22,362 nucleotides of DNA from Bacteroidales bacterium (GTDB taxonomy: Bacteria; Bacteroidota; Bacteroidia; Bacteroidales; JAADGE01). Both the position numbers and the translations under genes were made by a program. Positions 14,001 to 19,503 of the stretch are shown piece after piece (within the stretch, counting starts at the first letter, position 1; each line of letters opens with the position of its first letter). The notes beneath the pieces were generated by a model. It saw only the letters and a program-made list of their open reading frames with translations. It was not told the origin of the DNA and ran no database searches. The stretch lies in NCBI GenBank assembly GCA_029934265.1, contig JAOZMN010000011.1:1-22362 (forward strand), written 5' to 3'.

Positions 14001-14555
14001 GACGAAAATAACAGGCGGTTTTTATTGAACTTCAAAAGTACTTTTATCAGACTTGCAGAAGAACTTACAAAAGAAAATAAAAAAGATAAAGCTAAAAAAG
14101 TACTTGACAGATGTACCGGTTTATTTACAAATGATATGTCGCCTTACGGATATTACGATGCTCTTATTTCCGACCAATATTACAAAACAGGCGATACAAT
14201 AAACGGCAAAAAAATAATGCAAATTGTTGTAAATAATTCTATCGAAAAAATCGAATATTATTTATCCTTAAAAATTGAGCATCGACTTACTATTCTCGAT
14301 GATTTGGAAGCTACGATTTCATGGTTCAGAGGTTCTGTACAAATATTAAAAGCAAATAAACAAAATGATTTTGCAAATGAATGCCTGACTAAATTTTTGA
14401 ACGTAATAGAAAATAAATATCAAAGATATAATCTTCCGGCAAAAATTAACCTTCTGCAATCCGATGAAGACAGATTTTATCTGTGGTACAGTACTTTGCC
14501 GGAATATGACAAAGCAGTTATTTCGTACTATTTGCAGTTACTAATGCAAACATAA
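11016..14555 (+). CDS. DUF2723 family membrane glycosyltransferase-like protein (GT-C, TMEM260-type)
   Basis: A 1179-residue protein. Residues about 10-660 hold many membrane helices. The DUF2723 signature lies in the first extracytoplasmic loop: SFWDCGEF (D34, E37) followed by GHPPGAPLF (48-56); the Asp/Glu pair is where GT-C enzymes have their catalytic acids. A second conserved-looking block is NQPPYQPRERDYAYAGSFYA, and a periplasmic part begins near NGDNDTFPLWY. The remaining ~500 residues are soluble and mostly helical. The human homologue TMEM260 is a protein O-mannosyltransferase; Bacteroidota members probably glycosylate exported proteins from lipid-linked sugar, which is inference here. 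It is divergent from gmd, with the second 131-bp element between them. The leader is A/T-rich with no Shine-Dalgarno sequence. Confidence 0.88.
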   Translation: MDFKKINISVGWFAFLVAAVTYLLTIEPTASFWDCGEFITTSYKLEVGHPPGAPLFMIIGRFFSLFAGGDVTKVALMINVASALASAFTILFLFWSITHIAKKIIIKKDEQASQGQLIAIMGSGLVGALVYTFSDSFWFSAVEGEVYASSSFFTAIVFWAILKWENVADEPNANRWLVLIAYLMGLSIGVHLLNLLVIPAIVFVYYFRKYKITRNGIIITGLISVVILGFIMYGIITGLVVVASKFELIFTNSFGLPYYTGAVVFLLLLTGGLIYGIYYSFTKNKVVLNTILTISLVILIGYSSFAIILIRSLADTPMNQNAPNNVFSLLSYLNREQYGDRPLFNGQSFNAKVTDYEQGKASYYQEDGKYKISEYQTKRIFDSKYLSLFPRMYSDAESPNHIEGYLKWTGKTEKDFYNPRTDKDGKIIKDRYGDLQYDHRSPKRAPTLGEQLHFFFSYQLNYMYFRYFMWNFSGKQNDIQGHNADVSKGNWISGIPFIDNVRLGDQSKITTAMKNNKARNKYYLLPFLLGIIGMIYLLTKNKTSKNYFWAVLLFFFFTGVAIVLYLNQPPYQPRERDYAYAGSFYAFAFFIGLGILGIFELIKKISPQTLVAAGTATILGLLVPIIMAQQNWDDHSRANRYTTRDYAKNYLSSCEKNAIIFTNGDNDTFPLWYIQEVEGFRTDVRVINLSYLNTDWYIDGNKKKAYLSEPVPFSLTHDKYREGKRDIIYKQENPNLYIDEKYYAQTYKFEKEYKPIFDNFFKLLKNSGFEEKFKKNYDAISSGHKTISPTRFYSLTKNINDPKILSQLELSKDSVEKYSKKAENFLIKLSAEALPLKSLLKHISQDDQAFKISVGDNEFANYIPTSRFFIPAPKEQIKKYNVVQKEDFDKIIPGIDWDIKKNYIRKNELMILDLLATNNWKRPVYFAITVGGSSYMNLEDYFQLEGLSFKVVPIKNTGSNSYADRGRVNTDILYDNMMNKFKWGGLDSIPDKIYLDENNRRFLLNFKSTFIRLAEELTKENKKDKAKKVLDRCTGLFTNDMSPYGYYDALISDQYYKTGDTINGKKIMQIVVNNSIEKIEYYLSLKIEHRLTILDDLEATISWFRGSVQILKANKQNDFANECLTKFLNVIENKYQRYNLPAKINLLQSDEDRFYLWYSTLPEYDKAVISYYLQLLMQT

Positions 14556-14630
14556 GGACTTCTACCTCGTCTATGAACGAATATTAAATAAATTATAAGA
14601 AAAATTACTTTCTGATAATTTTCTAATGAA

Positions 14631-14657
14631 AAGGTTCCGAAACCTTAATTGCTTTTT
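14631..14657 (+). terminator. Probable terminator after the DUF2723 gene
   Basis: AAGGTT (14631-14636), a 4-nt loop and AACCTT (14641-14646) are followed by AATTGC and a run of seven T. Another imperfect hairpin precedes it (AGAAAAATTA 14598-14607 with TAATTTTCT 14616-14624). Confidence 0.55.
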
Positions 14658-14714
14658 TTACACCAAACACAATAAATAATTTTACAAAAAAATATCGACA
14701 AGCATAAAAACATT

Positions 14715-15812
14715 ATAGAAAACAAGGCAACAACTCGTTTAGAAATAAATAAAAAGGCACTTTTACAGAACTTTAACTATTATAAATCGTTGGTAAGCCC
14801 TCATACTACCTTGATACTTGTAGTTAAAGCATTTGCTTACGGTATTATTTCTAATGAGACTTCCGGTATTTTGAAACTTTTGAAACCGGATTATCTTGCC
14901 GTATCTAATGTCGAAGAAGCCTTAGAACTTGTAAAACACGGTATTAAATGTTCGATAATTGTATTAAATCCTGATAAAAATTCAATAGAAAACCTTGTTG
15001 ATAATAATTTTGAACCGGAAATATATAATTTTGAATTATTAAACAAGCTGAAAGAAATACTCAAAAAGAAAAATATAAAAAACTATCCTATTCATATTAA
15101 GATAGATACAGGTATGAAACGGCTTGGTTTCGAGCCGAAAAATACAGATAATTTAATTATAGAATTAAAAAGCAATCGAAATATTTTTGTAAAATCCGTA
15201 TTTACACATCTTGTCGGTACTGATGAAAAAATACACGATGATTTTACAAGAAAACAAGTCGCCGATTTCAGTATCGTTTTTAAGAAAATTCAAGAAAGTT
15301 TCAATTATAAAATAAAAAAACACGTACTTAATTCTTCCGGAATAGAGCGTTTCCCTGAATATCATTACGATATGGTGCGTCTCGGAATTGGTTTATACGG
15401 TTTTAGTCCGAATAATCAACCCAAATTAGAAAATGTTATCGAATTTAAAACTCAGATAATTTCGATAAGAGAGGTAAAACAAAATGAAACAATAGGATAC
15501 GGCAGAGCAGGAAAACTTAATCGAAAATCAAAAATTGCAGTTTTACCTGTCGGTTATGCCGATGGTCTTAATCGAAATTTAAGCAACGGCAAAGCAGTTT
15601 TCATGCTCAACCAAAAGCCGGTAATAACAGTCGGAAATATCTGTATGGACTTGTGTATGATAGATATAACCGGAATAGATGCAAAAATCGGCGATGATGT
15701 TACAATTTTCGGAAATAAAATACCGGCATCGGAACAAGCAAAATTATCCGGTACAATTTCTTACGAAATAATAACAGGAATATCACAAAGAGTAAAAAGA
15801 ATTTATATTTGA
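14715..15812 (+). CDS. alr: Alanine racemase with no canonical start codon
   Basis: A PLP-dependent fold III alanine racemase that makes D-Ala for peptidoglycan. PLP lysine in VVKAFAYG (K38 by the start used here), HIKIDTGMKRLGF, NSSGIERFPEYHYDMVRLG, the second catalytic base in IGYGR (Y272), VGYADGLNR, GNICMD, and the end YEIITGISQRVKRIY. The first canonical start in frame is a TTG at 14790, but family-like sequence (TTRLEINKKALLQNFNYYKS) continues upstream of it. Between the in-frame TAA at 14673 and 14790 there is no ATG, GTG or TTG. I place the start at ATA 14715, which gives MENKATTRLEIN and 365 residues, the normal family length. It may be a mutated ATG, a rare ATA start, the ATT just before it, or a sequence error. 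Confidence 0.85.
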   Translation: MENKATTRLEINKKALLQNFNYYKSLVSPHTTLILVVKAFAYGIISNETSGILKLLKPDYLAVSNVEEALELVKHGIKCSIIVLNPDKNSIENLVDNNFEPEIYNFELLNKLKEILKKKNIKNYPIHIKIDTGMKRLGFEPKNTDNLIIELKSNRNIFVKSVFTHLVGTDEKIHDDFTRKQVADFSIVFKKIQESFNYKIKKHVLNSSGIERFPEYHYDMVRLGIGLYGFSPNNQPKLENVIEFKTQIISIREVKQNETIGYGRAGKLNRKSKIAVLPVGYADGLNRNLSNGKAVFMLNQKPVITVGNICMDLCMIDITGIDAKIGDDVTIFGNKIPASEQAKLSGTISYEIITGISQRVKRIYI

Positions 15813-15847
15813 GCCGAAAATAATTAAGCGGATTTTAAAAAATTTAT

Positions 15848-15856
15848 TATTTTTGC
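15848..15856 (+). promoter_or_regulatory. Possible -7 promoter element for frr
   Basis: TATTTTTGC matches TAnnTTTG exactly, 82 bp before the frr start codon and just upstream of leader element C, which would then be transcribed in the 5' UTR. No convincing -33 TTG lies at 19-21 bp. Confidence 0.35.
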
Positions 15857-15883
15857 AAAAAATGAATATTTTATAAAATTTTT

Positions 15884-15930
15884 ACAAATACGGCTTTGCC
15901 CCTATAAAAAAGGTCAAAGACCTTAAAATC
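15884..15930 (+). repeat. Recurring leader element C
   Basis: It starts ACAAATACGGCTTTGCCCC and ends AAGGTCAAAGACCTTAAAA; it lies 7 bp before the frr start codon. It contains two tiny hairpins, GGC-TTT-GCC and GGTC-AAA-GACC. Related to elements A and B. Confidence 0.6.
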
Positions 15931-15937
15931 AAAAGTT

Positions 15938-16501
15938 ATGAATGAAGAAGTTGAAATGTATCTCGAAGATGCAAAAGAAAATATGCAAAGTTCCATAAGT
16001 CATCTTGAAAAAGAATTGCAACAACTAAGAGTCGGCAAAGCCAATCCTGCGATGGTTACCGGTCTCAATGTCGATTATTACGGAACAATGACACCGCTTA
16101 CACAAGTTGCAAATGTCGGAACAACAGATGCACAAACGATTGTAATTCAGCCTTGGGAAAAAACAATGATTGAACCTATCGAAAAAGAAATAATGAAGGC
16201 AAACTTGGGTTTCAATCCGGTAAATAACGGAGAGATAATCAGAATAAATGTTCCGCCATTAACAGAAGAAAGACGACTTGCATTAGTAAAACAAGTAAAG
16301 TCCGAAGGCGAAAATGCAAAAATAAGTATTCGCAACAACCGTAGAGATGCTATTGATTCTTTAAAGAAAATGCTAAAAGAAGGCTTGTCGGAAGATGAAG
16401 AAAAAGACGCAGAAGCTGAAGTACAAAAACTTACCGATAAATTTACTTCTCAAACCGATAGTATTATCGAGAAAAAAGAAAAAGAAATAATGACAGTTTA
16501 A
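15938..16501 (+). CDS. frr: Ribosome recycling factor
   Basis: A 187-residue RRF, the normal length for the family. With EF-G it splits post-termination 70S ribosomes. The first helix holds LEKELQQLRVGKANPAMV, the beta domain has VDYYGTMTPLTQVANV, and the hallmark PPLTEERR is followed by the long third helix with SIRNNRRDA and the acidic ISEDEE-like turn (LSEDEEKDAEAEVQKLTD). It appears intact. In many bacteria frr follows pyrH; here alr precedes it, separated by about 125 bp that contain leader element C and a possible promoter. A perfect palindromic terminator follows. Confidence 0.97.
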   Translation: MNEEVEMYLEDAKENMQSSISHLEKELQQLRVGKANPAMVTGLNVDYYGTMTPLTQVANVGTTDAQTIVIQPWEKTMIEPIEKEIMKANLGFNPVNNGEIIRINVPPLTEERRLALVKQVKSEGENAKISIRNNRRDAIDSLKKMLKEGLSEDEEKDAEAEVQKLTDKFTSQTDSIIEKKEKEIMTV

Positions 16502-16532
16502 AAAATCACATTTTTTTTGTTCGTATTAAAAC

Positions 16533-16572
16533 AAAAAAGCCCTGTTTCAAAATTTTGAAACAGGGCTTTTTT
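16533..16572. terminator. Bidirectional terminator between frr and the NO reductase
   Basis: A perfect 40-bp palindrome: 20-nt arms at 16533-16552 and 16553-16572, with the GC core GCCCTG/CAGGGC flanked by A-run and T-run. It gives a T-tail in both directions and serves the two convergent genes. Confidence 0.92.
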
Positions 16573-16585
16573 TAAGAATATCAAT

Positions 16586-18343
16586 TTAACTTACAACAGT
16601 TTCTTTTTCTTTTTTTGAAAATAATACTTTTGTTGTTAAATCATATAAAATAATACCACCTCCAAGAATCATCATTGAATCCGGTAAAATTCTAAACCAC
16701 ATCCAACCGCCTAAATCATCAAGAGCGGCACGAGTTCGAGTATAATAATATCCTAATTCGCTTGCTGCTTGTGTTTGTTCCATACCGATAATAAATGTTG
16801 GAATTGTATATACAAGTACTCCGATTGTAAGTAACCAGAAACCGTATTTTGTTATTTTTTCATTCCAAACTAAACCTTTTGCCAACGAATTTGCACGAGC
16901 AGTCATATATAAGAATGCTAATGAAATATATCCGAATGCACCAAGTAATGCAACGTGTCCGTGAGGCATAATTAAATATGTTCCGTGAGAGTAATAACTA
17001 ATTGTAGGTGTGTTGATTACCATACCGAAAATACCTGCTCCGATAAAATTCAATACCGCAGAACCTGCAATCCACATAAACGGAGCCGAAAACTTAAAGT
17101 CGGAACCGGAATGTGCTTTTTCTTTTTTGTTTTTCATAGCTTCAACCATCAAAAGTGCAAGCGGTAGCGGTTCTAATGCAGAGAATATTCCGCCGATTGC
17201 TATCCAATGCTCATCAAGCCCTTGCCACCAGTAGTGATGTCCTACTCCGAGTGTTCCACTCATCATTATTAAGAACAGTTCAAACATCATTACTTTGGTC
17301 GCCATTTTTTGCGAAATAAGACCAAGTGATACTGTAAAGAATGCGATTGTTCCTGCTGCAAATAATTCAAATGTAAGTTCAACCCAAAGGTGAATTACCC
17401 ACCAACGATAATAATCATCAACTGTAAAGTTTGGTGCGATTTTATGAATTGGCATCATGCCTGCAATATACAAAGTTGCGATTGCAAAAGCTGACCATAT
17501 AATTGTACTTACTATCGGGTTGTTTGTTTTTGCTTTTCGGATAAGTGTAAATACCAATAAGAACCAAAATACAAGTCCAACAACAAGTAATATATCCCAA
17601 AGTCGTCCTAAATTAAGTAATTCACGACCTTCATTTCCAAGCCAGAACCAAGTTTCACGCATTTGACCGGTTGCTCCCATATATAAACCAACCATACTTC
17701 CTACTGCAATCACAAGCAATGCTCCCCATAATACATCAACAAGCCATGGAAATTTATGGTCTTGGTTAGCAACCCAAGGTGCTATTAATAAGCCACCTAC
17801 AAGCCAGCCTACTGCAACCCAAAGTATTGCAAGTTGTGTGTGCATCGACCGAATTACGTTAAACGGAAGTAAACTTTGAGAAAAAACAAAATCTTCAGTA
17901 GGGTCTGCGTAAAGGTGAGCCAAATATGCTCCAAGTATCAACTGTACAAAGAATAATGCAGCAACGATAGGTACATATTTCAGTAATTTATTTTGCGAAC
18001 GGAATAGTTTTGTAATTTTCATTGCCGGTTCCAACTTATCTCCTTCTTCTTTTTTAAAGAGATATGTATATGAAAGATATATTACAAAAACTGTAAGTAT
18101 CCATAAAATTAAAAATTCATAAAGCGATATTTTATGAGAATTAAAACTTACATCTTGGTCTAATAAAGGTTCCGGAGGCCAGTTATTCGACCAAGTTCTT
18201 TCATGTTTTGTATCTTTTGTGCCCGGGCGTATAGACGAGGCTACAAGTTGCGACCAATCTACAAATGCGGCAATTTTAATTGCTTCTTCTTTAAGAATTA
18301 CTCCTCCCGGGAAAGCTCTTTCTTTGTCGCCGTTTACCAACAT
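16586..18343 (-). CDS. norB: Nitric oxide reductase large subunit (NorZ/qNOR-like), main 3' part
   Basis: 585 residues holding the heme-copper-type core of a NO reductase (2 NO to N2O in the membrane). Ligand candidates: H168 (RSMHTQLA), H318 with E322 (HLWVELTFE), H369 and H370 (GVGHHYWW), E391 (SALEPLPL), H461 and H463 (MPHGHVALL). The paired glutamates separate NORs from oxygen reductases. The ATG at 18343 is not the true start: family-like sequence (TTLLEEGTVYTDASAAAYHK) continues upstream in the same frame until a frame break near 18430. Together with the 18411-18617 and 18617-18838 pieces it makes a protein of about 750 residues, the usual qNOR length, with the N-terminal extension of quinol-dependent enzymes. 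No cytochrome c subunit is nearby. Read together the locus is either a pseudogene, recoded, or carries sequence errors. Confidence 0.88.
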   Translation of the reverse strand: MLVNGDKERAFPGGVILKEEAIKIAAFVDWSQLVASSIRPGTKDTKHERTWSNNWPPEPLLDQDVSFNSHKISLYEFLILWILTVFVIYLSYTYLFKKEEGDKLEPAMKITKLFRSQNKLLKYVPIVAALFFVQLILGAYLAHLYADPTEDFVFSQSLLPFNVIRSMHTQLAILWVAVGWLVGGLLIAPWVANQDHKFPWLVDVLWGALLVIAVGSMVGLYMGATGQMRETWFWLGNEGRELLNLGRLWDILLVVGLVFWFLLVFTLIRKAKTNNPIVSTIIWSAFAIATLYIAGMMPIHKIAPNFTVDDYYRWWVIHLWVELTFELFAAGTIAFFTVSLGLISQKMATKVMMFELFLIMMSGTLGVGHHYWWQGLDEHWIAIGGIFSALEPLPLALLMVEAMKNKKEKAHSGSDFKFSAPFMWIAGSAVLNFIGAGIFGMVINTPTISYYSHGTYLIMPHGHVALLGAFGYISLAFLYMTARANSLAKGLVWNEKITKYGFWLLTIGVLVYTIPTFIIGMEQTQAASELGYYYTRTRAALDDLGGWMWFRILPDSMMILGGGIILYDLTTKVLFSKKEKETVVS

Positions 18344-18410
18344 ATTGGTAATATATTTTACATTTTTGTGATATGCGGCAGCAGAAGCGTCCGTATAAAC
18401 AGTTCCTTCT

Positions 18411-18617
18411 TCAAGAAGTGTTGTTTTGGTCTTTAACGTCTTGTTTTACACGCTCTTTAACTGCTCCTCTTTCTATATCTGTAAGGTCTTTTGCATTTTT
18501 TTTATACATTTCTTGAGCATAAAAATCATACAGATACTCTGCTCGGTAGTGCATAAATTCGGTTGTAAAATCGGGGCCCATATATGCTCCCATACCGAGT
18601 AACGACCCCCAGTCCAT
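18411..18617 (-). pseudogene. NO reductase (NorZ/qNOR-like), shifted middle fragment
   Basis: 68 residues in a different frame from both flanking pieces. The text MDWGSLLGMGAYMGPDFT followed by TEFMHYRAEYLYDFYAQE is the conserved periplasmic start region of qNOR-type enzymes, so this frame is the real one here. It ends in NNTS-stop, while the next frame (+1) reads on through KTTLLEEGTVYTDAS into the main part. The frame change must lie around 18424-18436. It overlaps the end of the upstream fragment by one base and has no independent gene signals. Confidence 0.75.
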
Positions 18618-18838
18618 TAAATCGAATTGTTGAAAAAAACTTTCCCGTCCACAATGTCTTGATATTTGTAAAGTACTTCTCCACTTTCAGATTTAACTGT
18701 TTTTGGCAAGGGCGTAACTTCCTTCTGCAAAGTTGCAGTGTAGTAGATTAGAGCCGTAACCATAATAATGGAAATTGTCCAAAAGGCTGCTGTTAAGCCT
18801 TTCCGACTCATAAATTTTTCGAGGAATTTTTCTAACAT
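18617..18838 (-). pseudogene. NO reductase (NorZ/qNOR-like), N-terminal fragment
   Basis: 73 residues: a basic start, one membrane helix (about 15-36, AAFWTISIIMVTALIYYTAT), then LPKTVKSESGEVLYKYQDIVDGKVFF, which matches the qNOR N-terminus (pro-rich hinge, G-x-V/I-L/I, the DI..GK..F block). It then runs into NNSI-stop. Moving back one base at the run of seven T (A7 at 18633-18639 on the + strand) restores VFFQQFDLMDWGS, the family sequence. The ATG at 18838 is therefore the likely true start of the whole NO reductase. Confidence 0.75.
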
Positions 18839-18874
18839 ATTAATTATAATTTAGTTAATAAATAAAAACAGGTA

Positions 18875-18900
18875 AAATACTACTTTAAAGCAATATTAAT
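18875..18900. promoter_or_regulatory. Candidate Rrf2 operator upstream of the NO reductase
   Basis: AAAATACTAC, a 6-bp spacer, and GCAATATTAA. The first arm matches the rrf2-promoter dyad arm CAAATACCAC at 8 of 10, and the second matches its partner GTAGTATTTG at 6 of 10, with the same spacer. It lies 37-62 bp before the NO reductase start codon. Confidence 0.45.
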
Positions 18901-18911
18901 ATTCAAAAAAA

Positions 18912-19325
18912 TTAAAATTTTATTATTTCGGTTTGCGAAATTTTATATAACGATGTTTTTTCAAAAGTTGATATTAATTTTGCTCGTGTTGTAACCCAGA
19001 CTTCATGCATACTGCAAGGATTTTCATCAGAACAATCGTCCAAACCCAAAATGCAACCAAGATATTTTTCCGAACCCTCTATTGCATCAATAATGTTCGA
19101 AATGTAAATATTTTTAATGTCTTTTGCAAATTTATAACCTCCGTATCTACCCTGCATACTTTTTATGAAACCGGCTTTTGAGAGTAAAGTCATCAATTTT
19201 CGCAAATATTTATCAGAAACGTTTAATTTTTCCACAAGTAATTTGGCAGAATACAGTTTATCGCTGTCTTTTGCCATATAACTCAAAATTCGTATTGCGT
19301 ATTCTGATGTTTTACTTAGTTTCAT
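18912..19325 (-). CDS. Rrf2 family regulator (NsrR/IscR-like)
   Basis: A 137-residue Rrf2 protein. It starts MKLSKTSEYAIRIL, the family's usual N-terminus, which supports the ATG at 19325 over a GTG at 19340 that lies inside the promoter dyad. Winged helix at about 25-70 (VEKLNVSDKYLRKLMTLL, GRYGGYKFA). Three cysteines, C91, C98 and C104 (CILGLDDCSDENPC), have IscR/NsrR-like spacing and could hold an Fe-S cluster. Rrf2 proteins of this type sense NO or iron-sulfur status; being directly upstream of a NO reductase on the same strand (73 bp) points to an NsrR-like role. A dyad over its own promoter suggests autoregulation. Which ligand it senses cannot be told from the sequence. Confidence 0.9.
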   Translation of the reverse strand: MKLSKTSEYAIRILSYMAKDSDKLYSAKLLVEKLNVSDKYLRKLMTLLSKAGFIKSMQGRYGGYKFAKDIKNIYISNIIDAIEGSEKYLGCILGLDDCSDENPCSMHEVWVTTRAKLISTFEKTSLYKISQTEIIKF

Positions 19326-19330
19326 ATACT

Positions 19331-19356
19331 CAAATACCACTTCGGTGTAGTATTTG
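19331..19356. promoter_or_regulatory. Rrf2 operator dyad over the rrf2 promoter
   Basis: CAAATACCAC (19331-19340) and GTAGTATTTG (19347-19356) form 10-bp arms with one mismatch and a 6-bp spacer (TTCGGT). It overlaps the -7 element and the expected transcription start, an ideal position for repression. Confidence 0.65.
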
Positions 19357-19364
19357 CAAAAGTA
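19356..19364 (-). promoter_or_regulatory. -7 promoter element of rrf2
   Basis: On the minus strand TACTTTTGC (19364-19356) is an exact TAnnTTTG match, about 30 nt before the ATG at 19325. It abuts the operator dyad. Confidence 0.6.
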
Positions 19365-19428
19365 AATATTTTTTTTGAATTTTTTCTAAATTTCGACAAT
19401 TTCAAAATACTGCAACCGAAAATAATTA

Positions 19429-19460
19429 TTTGTATCAAAATGTAAATATTAATATCTTTG
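19429..19460 (+). promoter_or_regulatory. Promoter of the TPR protein gene
   Basis: TTTG (19429-19432), a 20-bp spacer, and TATCTTTG (19453-19460) form a full Bacteroidota -33/-7 promoter. The leader to the ATG at 19504 is about 37 nt and contains leader motif F. Confidence 0.7.
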
Positions 19461-19480
19461 ACAAAGTTTATAAAATTATT

Positions 19481-19503
19481 AAGTACCCGCCAAAGACCTT
19501 ATT
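19481..19503 (+). repeat. Recurring leader motif, short form F
   Basis: AAGTACCCGCCAAAGACCTT then ATT, immediately before the ATG of the TPR gene. It shares AAAGACCTTA with element C. Confidence 0.45.

Noticed and set aside
18411..18838. Two independent small membrane or NorC-like subunits upstream of the NO reductase
   Set aside because: Neither has a CxxCH heme site, and joined in the right frames they reproduce the N-terminus of qNOR.
19326..19340. GTG start for the Rrf2 gene adding five residues
   Set aside because: It lies in the operator dyad; the ATG at 19325 gives the normal family start MKLSKTSEYAIRIL.
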